Positions 55,974 to 64,000 of a stretch of DNA of 64,000 nucleotides are shown one piece after another. The notes beneath the pieces are model-generated. The model made no database searches and was not told the origin of the DNA. It worked only from the letters and a program-made list of their open reading frames with translations. The DNA is from JAUUSJ01 sp051880475. GTDB lineage: Bacteria > Bacillota > Clostridia > Lachnospirales > Lachnospiraceae. Numbering within the stretch: the first letter of the stretch is position 1; each line of letters opens with the position of its first letter. Position numbers and translations under genes: made by a program. The stretch is from the NCBI GenBank assembly GCA_051880475.1, contig JBJEOA010000007.1, forward strand, positions 1 to 64,000, written 5' to 3'.

Positions 55974-56480
55974 ATGAAAAAAACATTAATTGTAGTGGAT
56001 ATGCAAAAAGACTTCATTGACGGTTCGCTCGGAACAGCTGAGGCGATAGCCATTGTACCAAAGGTAAAAGATAAAATTGCCACATATATGACAGCGGGAT
56101 ATGAAATAGTTTACACAAGAGATACTCATGGCGAAGATTACTTAGATACACCAGAGGGGAAAAAACTTCCAATAAAGCATTGCATAAAAGGAACAGACGG
56201 TTGGCAAATAGCAGATGGTCTTTATGTAGAAGGTTGCAAATGTATCGATAAACCTAATTTTGGTTGGCCAAATTGGGATAAAATGGAGCTGGAGGATGTC
56301 GAACTCATCGGACTTTGCACCGATATTTGTGTCATATCCAATGCTTTAATCATTAAAGCCCTATTCCCAAATGCAGAAGTATCCGTAGATGCATCTTGCT
56401 GTGCTGGGGTAACAATAAAAACACATAAGGCAGCTCTCGAAACAATGAAAATGTGTCAAATAACCATTGTAAATGAATAA
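55974..56480 (+). CDS. Isochorismatase-family cysteine hydrolase (nicotinamidase-like)
   Basis: 168 aa. The catalytic triad is seen in VVDMQKDF (Asp), a Lys in the central region, and GLCTDICVISNAL (Cys). The family covers nicotinamidase, ureidoacrylate and isochorismate hydrolases; HCIKGTDGW and the short length suggest an amidase such as nicotinamidase. Its ATG follows AAAGGAAAAATAA. A truncated copy lies about 1.1 kb upstream. Confidence 0.87.
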   Translation: MKKTLIVVDMQKDFIDGSLGTAEAIAIVPKVKDKIATYMTAGYEIVYTRDTHGEDYLDTPEGKKLPIKHCIKGTDGWQIADGLYVEGCKCIDKPNFGWPNWDKMELEDVELIGLCTDICVISNALIIKALFPNAEVSVDASCCAGVTIKTHKAALETMKMCQITIVNE

Positions 56481-56533
56481 AAAATTCAGGTCTGACTTTA
56501 TATGGATTAAAATTTTCTCCGTATTTACACATC

Positions 56534-56558
56534 AAAAAGGACTGCGAATTTGCAGTCC
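56534..56558 (-). terminator. Terminator of the hydrolase gene
   Basis: GGACTGC-N6-GCAGTCC (56539-56558), followed by TTTTTGATG on the minus strand, about 20 bp past the stop codon of the alpha/beta hydrolase gene. Confidence 0.75.
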
Positions 56559-56578
56559 TAAACTATTCACTCCTTATA

Positions 56579-57424
56579 TTATATTAAATCAGAGCCATTT
56601 TTATCCGTTATTTTTATTCCGTTTACAAATTCCTCAATAAGAAAATTAATAATCTCTGGCTCATCTGTATTAGAATTATGCCCTGCTCCTTTTATCCATT
56701 CCAACCTAATTCCAGTATTTTTATGCCATGCCTTATTATATCGTATACAAGAGCCTGCATGATCTTTTTCTCCACATATTAATAATGCTGGACAATTGAT
56801 TTTATAGGGCAAATCTAACTCCATTGCCTCTGCTAAAATGCGAAAACCATGTCCCGACAATTTCGCATATCGATTTTGATTTCCCTCATAATGCATCATC
56901 ATATCACGCATCAATTTTCTTCCATAGACAGACATAGCAACTCCATTTGTACCTGATTTCACAAGAGATTTCCACGGATAATGGCGATAAACTGGCTCCA
57001 TTCTTTTCAAAAGCCATAGTTCTAGTGCGGTCACATATTTCCTCTGCAAAGGTGCAGAGTCAATAGAGATAAAACCTGATAGCTTATTAGGAAATAACTG
57101 AGAATATGCTTGACCGACATAGCCTCCCATCGATTGTCCTATAATAACAGGATTTTCCATTTTCTCGATGGTTAAAATCTCATCTAACCATCTAGCTTTA
57201 TCCATCAAGCTAAATGTTAGTTCAAACGGCCATGAGGCAGCATGACCTGGAGCATCCCAGACAAAAATATTAAATTTTCCTTCAAAATATTCGACTTGCT
57301 TATTAAATAATCTGTGGTCTGCGGTCAATCCAGGTAAAAATACCAGCGTCACTTTTGATTTTTCTGCTTCGCTTACCCAGTAATGAATTGTTCCACACAA
57401 AGTTTTATACATTTTTTCTTTCAT
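56579..57424 (-). CDS. Alpha/beta-hydrolase
   Basis: 281-aa cytosolic hydrolase. The nucleophile elbow is GQSMGG, the oxyanion loop region is LPGLTADHR, and the late acid/His pair is in CGEKDHAG and GAGHNSNT. The substrate is not predictable. Its start overlaps the end of the membrane protein gene by 20 bp, so the two are co-translated. Confidence 0.85.
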   Translation of the reverse strand: MKEKMYKTLCGTIHYWVSEAEKSKVTLVFLPGLTADHRLFNKQVEYFEGKFNIFVWDAPGHAASWPFELTFSLMDKARWLDEILTIEKMENPVIIGQSMGGYVGQAYSQLFPNKLSGFISIDSAPLQRKYVTALELWLLKRMEPVYRHYPWKSLVKSGTNGVAMSVYGRKLMRDMMMHYEGNQNRYAKLSGHGFRILAEAMELDLPYKINCPALLICGEKDHAGSCIRYNKAWHKNTGIRLEWIKGAGHNSNTDEPEIINFLIEEFVNGIKITDKNGSDLI

Positions 57425-58238
57425 AGCACACCTTTTTCTTCAAAAAAACAACCCAATAAGTGATGACCGTAAAAGATAAAATCATCCCTAAAAACATAGT
57501 AATATTTTGTATCTTCTGGAAAAAGGATAAAGATGCCTTTCCTCTTTGCTGTCTCTTCTTCATTTGTCCGTCAAAATTTCCTCTTTGATTTCCTTTTCCT
57601 TCTTGATTTCCATTACCGCTTCTATTTTCAAATTCTTTTCGATTAATATCTTTAGAATCATCCTTATTTTCAGACTGTGGTTTTCCTCCATGAAAAGCCC
57701 CTTCATAACTTCTTGCACCGTCTTGTGATGTCATGGAAAATGGCATAGATAACCAACGTATCTCACTCGAATTCACTAAGCCATATCCTCCAACACATAA
57801 TATAATCACTGATATAATTACCGCAAAAGGAATAGGTAAAAACTTACGACATACATGTAACCCGATATGTATTCCAAGAAGAATAACAGATAATCCACCC
57901 GCAAACATATGTAATAATTTAAAGAACATATTTGTTGAAGATATTTCTGTTAATATCGTTTTTGATATCAATATGCCGCTGACTCCAAGACATGCAAAAC
58001 AAAGCAACAACAAAATATCTACTATTAGTCCCACTTTTATATTTAACGGAACTTTCATAAATTTTTTGCACATAGCAACTGCGATTTTCATATTTATTAC
58101 AATATGTACAATGACAAGCACAATCAATAAAATTCCTGCAATTTCATGATATCGCATGCTGATAAGTTGTTTGTTAAAAAGGGTAATTGTCATAATGAGC
58201 ATAAGAATATCAAGTACCATTTTAAAACGTCGTTTCAT
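57405..58238 (-). CDS. DUF4405-like / cytochrome-b-like membrane protein
   Basis: 277 aa. Hydrophobic segments lie at ~8-26, ~32-50, ~68-88, ~103-125 and ~136-155, then an Asn/Gly/Lys-rich outer loop (~170-235) and a last segment (~243-268). Histidines recur in helices (RYHEIAG, VIVHIVIN, LLHMFAG, GIHIGLHV), in spacing like that of di-haem membrane cytochromes and DUF4405. It may bind haem. The hydrolase gene overlaps its end. A perfect 12-bp inverted repeat lies just upstream. Confidence 0.65.
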   Translation of the reverse strand: MKRRFKMVLDILMLIMTITLFNKQLISMRYHEIAGILLIVLVIVHIVINMKIAVAMCKKFMKVPLNIKVGLIVDILLLLCFACLGVSGILISKTILTEISSTNMFFKLLHMFAGGLSVILLGIHIGLHVCRKFLPIPFAVIISVIILCVGGYGLVNSSEIRWLSMPFSMTSQDGARSYEGAFHGGKPQSENKDDSKDINRKEFENRSGNGNQEGKGNQRGNFDGQMKKRQQRGKASLSFFQKIQNITMFLGMILSFTVITYWVVFLKKKVCYERKNV

Positions 58239-58258
58239 AACATATTAATTCCTTTCCT

Positions 58259-58292
58259 AAGATAAATTTACTGAATTTCTTAAATTTATCTT
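58259..58292. promoter_or_regulatory. Perfect 12-bp inverted repeat, likely operator
   Basis: AAGATAAATTTA (58259-58270), ten bases, TAAATTTATCTT (58281-58292). It ends about 20 bp before the start codon of the membrane protein gene, and a TATAGT lies next to it on the far side. This is a good place for a repressor. Confidence 0.6.
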
Positions 58293-58411
58293 ACTATAGA
58301 AATTTGTTTTTTTTGTGGATGTCATTTGTTCATTTTGTGAAAATTCTCTCATGAAATCTTATACGTTTTTTCTTTCACAGTATATCCTTCCAAGTAGCGA
58401 TATTTCTTTTA

Positions 58412-58948
58412 TTACTGCCAAAAAAGTTCCTGTAATGTCTGCAAGTATAAATCTCTATCCCATTTTCGGACAATACCTATTTTCGAGGATTCTCCTCTTC
58501 CCTGCGTAATTTTATAATCTCTATATCCCGCTCTGATTGCTTCACTAAAGATTTCGAGACAGGTACTTTCTAGATAATCCAAATCACCATAACATATGTC
58601 ATCAAATTGTTCTCTCATAAAATTAAGCAATTCTTCATCTGTGATTTCATCTTGCATTTCATTCTTGTATAAAAAGAAAATTTCTTGTAATCGTATTAAA
58701 GTTTCTAAATAATTATTTTGAGAGATAAAATCTGAGTCACAAAAAGTATATATAATTTGCGGAAGAACACTCTGACCAAATTCAATTCTACGTTCTTCCT
58801 TTAATGTATTATTCTTTTCTAAAACCAAGAGTTGGGCATCTTGCTCTGATAATTCAAGACCAAATTTTTTTGTATATTGATTTGTTTCCTTTATTTGTTT
58901 TAGGCATTGCTCACGATTCATAATTTCAAGCCAATTTTGATTATCCAT
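58412..58948 (-). CDS. DUF6323-like protein
   Basis: 178 aa from the ATG at 58948 behind CGGAGG; a longer frame adds 15 residues. It is helical and acidic, with ELSEQDAQLLVLEKNNTLK, RIEFGQSVLPQII and DELLNFMREQFDDICYGDLDYL. From memory it belongs to the DUF6323 family of Clostridia, often paired with DUF6179 proteins. No catalytic motif is visible. Confidence 0.65.
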   Translation of the reverse strand: MDNQNWLEIMNREQCLKQIKETNQYTKKFGLELSEQDAQLLVLEKNNTLKEERRIEFGQSVLPQIIYTFCDSDFISQNNYLETLIRLQEIFFLYKNEMQDEITDEELLNFMREQFDDICYGDLDYLESTCLEIFSEAIRAGYRDYKITQGRGESSKIGIVRKWDRDLYLQTLQELFWQ

Positions 58949-59018
58949 ATTGTGTAAACCTCCGACAATTATTCTAGCAATCACAATCTCCACTGATATT
59001 TTTGAACATTATAAAGTT

Positions 59019-59816
59019 TTAATCTTTTCCTTTCTTTTCCAATTCATAAAGGCGATAAATTTTTCGATACATCGCCCCCGTAAACATCATTTTAAAAAAG
59101 TATCTGTCAAAACCATTTAGCTCATTAACTAATCTCTCAGGCGTAAGGGAATGTTCTGCTTTTAGCTGTATTTTCGTATTGTTTAAAATAGCCTCAAAAT
59201 GATCAATGCCATATAACTTTGTCACACCTACATCATTGACGGGATTTTTATACTTGGATGCCCTTGCCCCAAATTCAGTATAAACATCCATCAATATATG
59301 GATTCTTGAATATTTTTCCTGCAATGAAAGAAAGAATCTATTTATCTGTTCATTAGATAAATACATACTAACTCCTTCTAAAATAACAATGGCCAAATCA
59401 CCCGATGGAAGTGCCTCGATATGCTCCGTATTCGTAGCGTCAATAACTCTCATTTGATATGTTTTTGTTTCCTGAAAATATTTCTTTCTTAATGAAATAA
59501 CATCATAAAAATCTCCATCAATCCAATTTGTATATTTCTGTTTTATTCTGAGAAATCTACTATCTAAACCACATCCTATATGCAAAACAATCGCTTCTTT
59601 TTCTTGCTTTAACATATTTTCCGTCCAATCATCAAACACTCTAGCTCTCATTGCCATATTATAAGTAAGCCATTTTGATTTAGATTTTCCTTTAATTGGA
59701 AATGACTCTTTCTCCCATATTTTTTCTGCACTGGGATCTTTTAAAATGATGCCTTTTTTACTAACTTGTGCTTTCCCATATAACGGTATAAAAAGCGTTT
59801 TGTTTACTTCATTCAT
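59019..59816 (-). CDS. SAM-dependent methyltransferase, LCM (leucine carboxyl) type
   Basis: 265-aa methyltransferase. The SAM-binding motif is VLHIGCGLDSRF, followed by WIDGDFYDVI and VILEGVSMYL, as in the LCM/PPM branch that methylates carboxyl groups of polyketides, amino acids or proteins. The substrate is unknown. It lies between a DUF6323-like and a helical protein gene, 32 bp after the latter. Confidence 0.82.
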   Translation of the reverse strand: MNEVNKTLFIPLYGKAQVSKKGIILKDPSAEKIWEKESFPIKGKSKSKWLTYNMAMRARVFDDWTENMLKQEKEAIVLHIGCGLDSRFLRIKQKYTNWIDGDFYDVISLRKKYFQETKTYQMRVIDATNTEHIEALPSGDLAIVILEGVSMYLSNEQINRFFLSLQEKYSRIHILMDVYTEFGARASKYKNPVNDVGVTKLYGIDHFEAILNNTKIQLKAEHSLTPERLVNELNGFDRYFFKMMFTGAMYRKIYRLYELEKKGKD

Positions 59817-59848
59817 GATTTTATCATCTCCATTGTTTTTCTTCTATA

Positions 59849-60460
59849 TTACATCGACGTATTCATTTGTAGTTCTATGATTTCCCTTAAATTAAAATAC
59901 TCCTTCTCGTATTTTGGATGAAAAGAACGCAATTCACTCAAAATATAGTTTCTAGGAAATCTCATCAAATATTTTTGTTCTTTCCAAATAGCATCTATAT
60001 ATTGGTCAATCATGTCAATGCCCTCAAGGTTCAAATCAAGTCCAAAAATTGGATAATCCAACGTTATGATATAATCTGTTGGTGCAAATTTTACATTATA
60101 GTATAAGAAAAATCCCGGCAATGCTTTTTCTACCGTATCCCGATAATTTCGGTTATAATAATGGTCAAAAAATCCCATTAACTCATTATATTTTTTCTGC
60201 GTCCGTCTTACTTTTTCTACTACGGCATCATAGCCAATTTTATATGCTTCTTTAGCAGACAATACGGTATGCGATGTTAATGAGTAAAGATTTTCATCCA
60301 TATGTGCAATACAATAGATGACGGACTCCATCAACTGACGTGCTCTCTCATATGTTACAGAGCTGCTTTCCTTTGAAGTGAATTTTTCTGCTAACATACC
60401 CACAATAGGAATCAATTCTTCCATCTTATACATATTTGTAACATCATCCCTCTTCATCAT
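59849..60460 (-). CDS. Helical protein of unknown function
   Basis: 203 aa, soluble, helical, without motifs I recognise. It starts at the first of two adjacent ATGs behind GGGAGGAAG. The N-terminal part (EELIPIVGMLAEKFTSKESSSVTYERAR) could be the N-terminal half of a DUF6179-type protein, which would fit the DUF6323-like gene close by; DUF6179 proteins are about twice as long. The pairing is a guess. Confidence 0.5.
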   Translation of the reverse strand: MMKRDDVTNMYKMEELIPIVGMLAEKFTSKESSSVTYERARQLMESVIYCIAHMDENLYSLTSHTVLSAKEAYKIGYDAVVEKVRRTQKKYNELMGFFDHYYNRNYRDTVEKALPGFFLYYNVKFAPTDYIITLDYPIFGLDLNLEGIDMIDQYIDAIWKEQKYLMRFPRNYILSELRSFHPKYEKEYFNLREIIELQMNTSM

Positions 60461-60621
60461 CTCTTTACTTCCTCCCTAATACCTTCCTGTGAACTTACAA
60501 ATATTCTCTCAAATATTCCTCGCAAATGTGATTGATTGGACGATTATACCTCTTAGAAGAACCGATTACAAGACTTGAAAAAAAGCCGATTTTGTGGTAA
60601 TATAAATACATAAATTCACTA

Positions 60622-61410
60622 CTATTTTCTATTTGCTTCCATCCATTTTACTGCAAAATCAACAAGCTCTCTTTGTCTCATAAAACGAATCATACCATTG
60701 CCCAATGGCACTTTTTTCACTTCACATTTTTCTTCATAAGCCTGTCCAATTTCACAAAAATCTTCACCATCTACAAATAACGTATCATAAGCTTTCCATA
60801 CTCTTTTTCCATCTTCTAAAATTGCACTATGCTCTGTGCAGTTATGTTTTCCTGGGTATTGTGCTCTGACATCCGCCAAATGAAGCGAAGTATTTTTATC
60901 ATACCCAACACCGATTAAAAGAACATATCCATCTAACTCATATAGTTTTCCAATAGGTGAGCCTTCCCCAAAAATATTAGATAAATCATGCTCTTTTGTG
61001 AGATACTCTGCATATTTACCTAAAGCAGCTACAGAGCGAGCAGGATGGTCACTCCTTACAGCACCAGGCCATTTTCGAAACATTTCGGATACGGCTCCCA
61101 TTGTATTGGTAGGAGTAATATCCTTGTGATACGCTGGCCAATTATCACGAATTATTTGCCACCATTCTTCTGGCTCTTCCCAATGTACGCCAGCAGTCGG
61201 ATCAAGATTTTTCCACGACTGTGTTGGCATCATAATCGTTCCGTCTGTACCCACACTTTCTAGCAATGCCTCAATTATAATCTGTGCACCGCCACAGACA
61301 AAACCTAAGCTGCTAAGAGATGCATGTACCATAATCGTTTGCCCTGTTTTAATACCCGCATTTTTTAATGCTTCAATAATGTCTTCTTTTAATACAATTT
61401 TTCTTTCCAT
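60622..61410 (-). CDS. AAC(3)-family N-acetyltransferase
   Basis: 262-aa acetyl-CoA-dependent transferase of the aminoglycoside 3-N-acetyltransferase / YokD family: MVHASLSSLG, GTIMMPTQSW, RSDHPARSVAALGKYA and LLIGVGYDKNTSLH are all present. Many members do not act on aminoglycosides. The ATG follows AGGTTTTATAGG. It stands alone. Confidence 0.85.
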   Translation of the reverse strand: MERKIVLKEDIIEALKNAGIKTGQTIMVHASLSSLGFVCGGAQIIIEALLESVGTDGTIMMPTQSWKNLDPTAGVHWEEPEEWWQIIRDNWPAYHKDITPTNTMGAVSEMFRKWPGAVRSDHPARSVAALGKYAEYLTKEHDLSNIFGEGSPIGKLYELDGYVLLIGVGYDKNTSLHLADVRAQYPGKHNCTEHSAILEDGKRVWKAYDTLFVDGEDFCEIGQAYEEKCEVKKVPLGNGMIRFMRQRELVDFAVKWMEANRK

Positions 61411-61500
61411 CCTATAAAACCTCCATTTATCGCATGATTTCTACTTCTAAGCGATTTCTTTTTTTCATTATAACACCATTTCTTACAAATTTCAAAATTA

Positions 61501-61533
61501 AAAAAAAGGACCGAAATCAAATGGATTTCGGCC
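61501..61533 (-). terminator. Terminator of the Agr-like kinase gene
   Basis: CCGAAATC pairs with GATTTCGG around AAATG, with a further GG/CC pair past a bulge. The minus strand continues TTTTTTTT. Confidence 0.85.
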
Positions 61534-61609
61534 TGTTTTACACGGGATTTTATCATAATAATATCTGTTTTTTCAAAAAAGGATTTTGTGTAAAATCTAT
61601 CTAAAGTAT

Positions 61610-62941
61610 TTATATTATCATTCGCACCCTAAACCTTTTTTCATCCGCAAGATAATAAATCTCACTGTCTGTTTTGTTTACAAAAGCTAATACACTCCTA
61701 GTTCCAATTCCATGATTCTTCTCATTAGAAAACGGGTGTCCATCTTCGTCTAAAGGTACTATATCTTCACAGGAATTTTCAATTTCCAAGAGAAGTTGAT
61801 TTTTATATTTTGCCGTCAGTTTCAAATATCGCTCAGATTCTGGAAGTTTTTCGCAGGCATATATTGCATTTTCCAGCAGATTGCTGATGGTAATGGCCAG
61901 TTCCATCTCATCCACTGCTAATCTAGATGGAATATTCGCAGAAACAGTCGTCCAAATTCCTTCCTTTTTCGCCCAGGATATATAATGGTTCATTGCCGCA
62001 TTCACAGTAGTATTTTCACAGTATTTCTGTATTCCTTTTGGTTCCATAGCAAGTCGTTCTGCCAAATACTTTTTTGCTTCCTGCGTCCTTCCCTCTTCTA
62101 ACAATTGAAATAACAGTGCTTCAAAATGTCTTCTGTCATGACGCATCATCCTATCTTTTTGTATGACTGTTTCCATTGATTGAAGTCGTTCTTTCATGTT
62201 TTTTGCCGCCATTTCCATAATATCGGCATCTGACTTAAGCCTGATTTTTTCCTGTACAAGCTCCATTTCATGTCGCATTAAACTTGTATATTTTTCAAGA
62301 ATTACAAAAATCGCTATATTAACGATGACTAGTAAAATTGCAGTTTGAAGAAACTGACTCGAATTAAAGTTGTGATACTGTCCCATTCCCAACAAAAACA
62401 TATCCACAACAATAAGCGCCACGGAAACTAGAGGCATTGCCATAAGTAAGAAAATCATATTATCTGTTTTCTTCTCTTTATCTTTGCTCCCAAATCTGCA
62501 GATAAAAAGCACTAGAATCATTTCTATAAAATTCATAAGCAATGCTGTCTGCGGCGTAATCAGTTCATATTGTGTGCGAAATCCCATTTCATTGTTCAGA
62601 TATCCTCTGCTGATTCCAAGAATAATCTCCATCACCATAGTTCCTACCATATAAAACCAAAAATTGGTCAGCTCTTGGAAACTCTTCACATCATATATGA
62701 GAAATAGTGGAATCAAATATGCTAAAATCATCGCCATAAGATTCAGCGGTGGAATTTCTTGCAAATTTGCAACAAAAAGCATACACCAGTCAAACAAATA
62801 TATAACTGTCACCAACAGTGTTTTATCTTTTATCCAATCCCGTTTTTCACAAAAAGTTCTCTGCATATATCCAAAAAGATAGATAGTCAGAAAATCTCCC
62901 ACTCCCAACAGTAGCTCTGTTGCCGATAAATATATAGACAT
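61610..62941 (-). CDS. AgrC/ComD-like GHKL sensor kinase
   Basis: 443 aa. Six hydrophobic segments (~8-215) form the peptide-sensing region; a coiled region with RHDRRHFEALL carries the phospho-acceptor histidine; the GHKL ATPase domain has NLLENAIYA and GIGTRSVLAFV. This is the AgrC type of quorum-sensing kinase. The partner regulator is encoded 24 bp upstream. No agrB or agrD gene was found in the window, so the signal peptide is unknown. Confidence 0.9.
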   Translation of the reverse strand: MSIYLSATELLLGVGDFLTIYLFGYMQRTFCEKRDWIKDKTLLVTVIYLFDWCMLFVANLQEIPPLNLMAMILAYLIPLFLIYDVKSFQELTNFWFYMVGTMVMEIILGISRGYLNNEMGFRTQYELITPQTALLMNFIEMILVLFICRFGSKDKEKKTDNMIFLLMAMPLVSVALIVVDMFLLGMGQYHNFNSSQFLQTAILLVIVNIAIFVILEKYTSLMRHEMELVQEKIRLKSDADIMEMAAKNMKERLQSMETVIQKDRMMRHDRRHFEALLFQLLEEGRTQEAKKYLAERLAMEPKGIQKYCENTTVNAAMNHYISWAKKEGIWTTVSANIPSRLAVDEMELAITISNLLENAIYACEKLPESERYLKLTAKYKNQLLLEIENSCEDIVPLDEDGHPFSNEKNHGIGTRSVLAFVNKTDSEIYYLADEKRFRVRMII

Positions 62942-62965
62942 TTTTATCTCCCCCTACTCTAGTGT

Positions 62966-63688
62966 CTACCCAAATCTATAATTCATATATTTTTCAGAAA
63001 CCTGTGCATATCGGCTTTTTGCCACTGGAAGAAGCTCCTTATTTCTCACCATAATATCTGTTTTGGTCAGCTTATCGATAGACCTTATATTAACAGCAAT
63101 GGACTCGTGGCATAACACAAAATCTTCCTCGGAATGATGAAGATTTAGATACTGCAAAAAACCAATACGAAGCGTACTAGTGGAGATTGTTTCTCTAGAT
63201 AATAGGTGATAACTCACTATATGATTTCGATAATCGACATACATAATATCGTCCAAATAGAGTGTACGATATCCACCTTTTACTTTAATCGTAACTACCT
63301 TTTCTTCCTCCAGGCTGATACGCTTCATTGCCAGATTCAAGGTTTCAAATAGTTTTTCTCTTTTTATAGGCTTTAAAATATAATTAATCGGATTCACATC
63401 AAAAGACTCTAAGGCAAAAGATTCTTCGGATGTGGCAAAAATAATCTGTGCATCCGGCTGATTCCATCTTAGTTCCCTTGCCGCCTGTATTCCGTTTACC
63501 ATAGGCATTACAATATCAAGAATATAAATATGAGGTCGAAACTTCTCACATATACAAATTAAAGTATCTGGATGATCAAAAACTTTTATTTCAACCTGCG
63601 ATATCTTATCTTGAAAAAACTGCTGTACATACTGATATATTCTATCTCTATCTTCCTTTTTATCATCACAGATAGCAATCTTTAACAA
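62966..63688 (-). CDS. LytTR-type response regulator (AgrA-like)
   Basis: 240 aa. Residues 1-120 are a receiver with CDDKKED and phospho-acceptor Asp in YILDIVMP. Residues ~140-238 are a LytTR DNA-binding domain (YRTLYLDDIMYVDYRNHI, FVLCHESIAVNI). It starts at a TTG behind AGGAGGAATTCGC, seven bases away; there is no nearer ATG. Forms the pair with the kinase that follows. Confidence 0.9.
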   Translation of the reverse strand: MLKIAICDDKKEDRDRIYQYVQQFFQDKISQVEIKVFDHPDTLICICEKFRPHIYILDIVMPMVNGIQAARELRWNQPDAQIIFATSEESFALESFDVNPINYILKPIKREKLFETLNLAMKRISLEEEKVVTIKVKGGYRTLYLDDIMYVDYRNHIVSYHLLSRETISTSTLRIGFLQYLNLHHSEEDFVLCHESIAVNIRSIDKLTKTDIMVRNKELLPVAKSRYAQVSEKYMNYRFG

Positions 63689-63816
63689 GCGAATTCCTCC
63701 TCTCCATCTTATTTACATTCCCACATACTATATCATCCATCTTCATAATAAATTTCAAATTCATACTCCCATCTAATGCAATAACTCCTCTAAATAATTT
63801 TCTAATGAAATCTTTA

Positions 63817-64000
63817 TTATTTCTGTGCGTACACCTTCGCAAAATGTTCAAAATGCTTTCTAATCTTTTCTAGTATCTCTTCTTTCTTCTCTGGTTGTCT
63901 GTCATACATATGAATCAACAAAGAGACTGGTGCAACAAACTCTAATGCAAGGTATTCTGGATCATCCTGTTTCAATATTCCTTTTTCCATCATACCTGCA
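63817..64000 (-). CDS. TetR-family regulator, C-terminal part (cut by window edge)
   Basis: The last 60 codons are visible: GMMEKGILKQDDPEYLALE, then a helix with SLLIHMYDRQPEKKEE and an end KHFEHFAKVYAQK followed by TAA TAA. The pattern is that of the ligand-binding C-terminus of TetR/AcrR regulators. The DNA-binding domain and start lie outside the window. Confidence 0.65.
   Translation of the reverse strand, partial: AGMMEKGILKQDDPEYLALEFVAPVSLLIHMYDRQPEKKEEILEKIRKHFEHFAKVYAQK

Noticed and set aside
63666..63851. 61-codon minus-strand frame beyond the LytTR gene
   Set aside because: It overlaps the end of the TetR-like gene in another frame and lacks a ribosome site.
1..64000. CRISPR arrays, insertion sequences, prophage, rRNA genes
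   Set aside because: Both strands were read for regularly spaced repeats, transposases, phage structural genes and rRNA sequences; none was seen.

Overview
The window looks like a chromosomal segment of a low-GC Gram-positive anaerobe of the class Clostridia, most likely family Lachnospiraceae. This is inferred from the AT-rich base composition, AGGAGG ribosome sites, promoters close to TTGACA-17-TATAAT, lipoprotein-type exported proteins, and gene neighbourhoods such as clpC / small 'endosialidase'-like protein / radA. No phage, insertion sequence, CRISPR array or rRNA was seen. Almost every gene is on the minus strand; the plus strand carries only a small kinase, a LysR regulator, an S66 peptidase, an isochorismatase-type hydrolase and a mini-ORF.

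Region 1 (165-7410) is a complete phosphate-starvation operon in the order pstS-pstC-pstA-pstB-phoU-phoB-phoR, with Pho-box-like repeats ahead of pstS. PstA carries an unusual PDZ-like extracytoplasmic insert.

Region 2 (7441-22950) is the most interesting part: about 15 kb of protein-phosphorylation, FHA, von Willebrand A (vWA), GTPase and cell-wall genes. Reading along the minus strand there is a membrane-anchored coiled-coil protein, a zinc-ribbon GTPase-like protein, a large GAP1-like protein with C-terminal membrane helices, an HTH protein, an FHA protein, a SEDS (RodA/FtsW) glycosyltransferase and a class B PBP. Then, after a divergent 155-bp tandem repeat array and a plus-strand mini-kinase, come a PP2C phosphatase, a soluble Ser/Thr kinase, a vWA protein and a degenerate kinase-vWA fusion. 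The FHA-SEDS-PBP / PP2C / kinase content resembles the actinobacterial fha-pstP-rodA-pbpA-pkn locus. The GTPase plus GAP1-like pair resembles predicted conflict or signalling systems. I propose it is one signalling module that controls an envelope activity.

Region 3 (23036-35202) holds housekeeping and stress genes: a trigger-factor-like lipoprotein, tRNA-Trp with its own consensus promoter and terminator, a five-SH3b exported protein, radA, a GntR-clpC pair with a palindrome over its promoter, a DUF1846 protein and a ClC channel.

Region 4 (35332-49738) is metabolic: an esterase, a metallo-beta-lactamase-fold hydrolase, a GNAT acetyltransferase, an SseB-macrodomain fusion, a nanE-rpiR-nagA amino-sugar operon, two unlike NCS2 purine permeases (one with a structured leader), and garD divergent from a LysR regulator.

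Region 5 (49885-64000) is mixed and more accessory: greA with a five-domain c-di-GMP protein, an S66 peptidase followed by the relic of a duplicated isochorismatase gene, a DUF2325 gene with a metalloregulator-like operator, a hydrolase with a cytochrome-b-like membrane protein, a DUF6323 / methyltransferase set, an AAC(3)-family acetyltransferase, an Agr-type two-component pair, and the 3' end of a TetR-like gene cut by the window edge.
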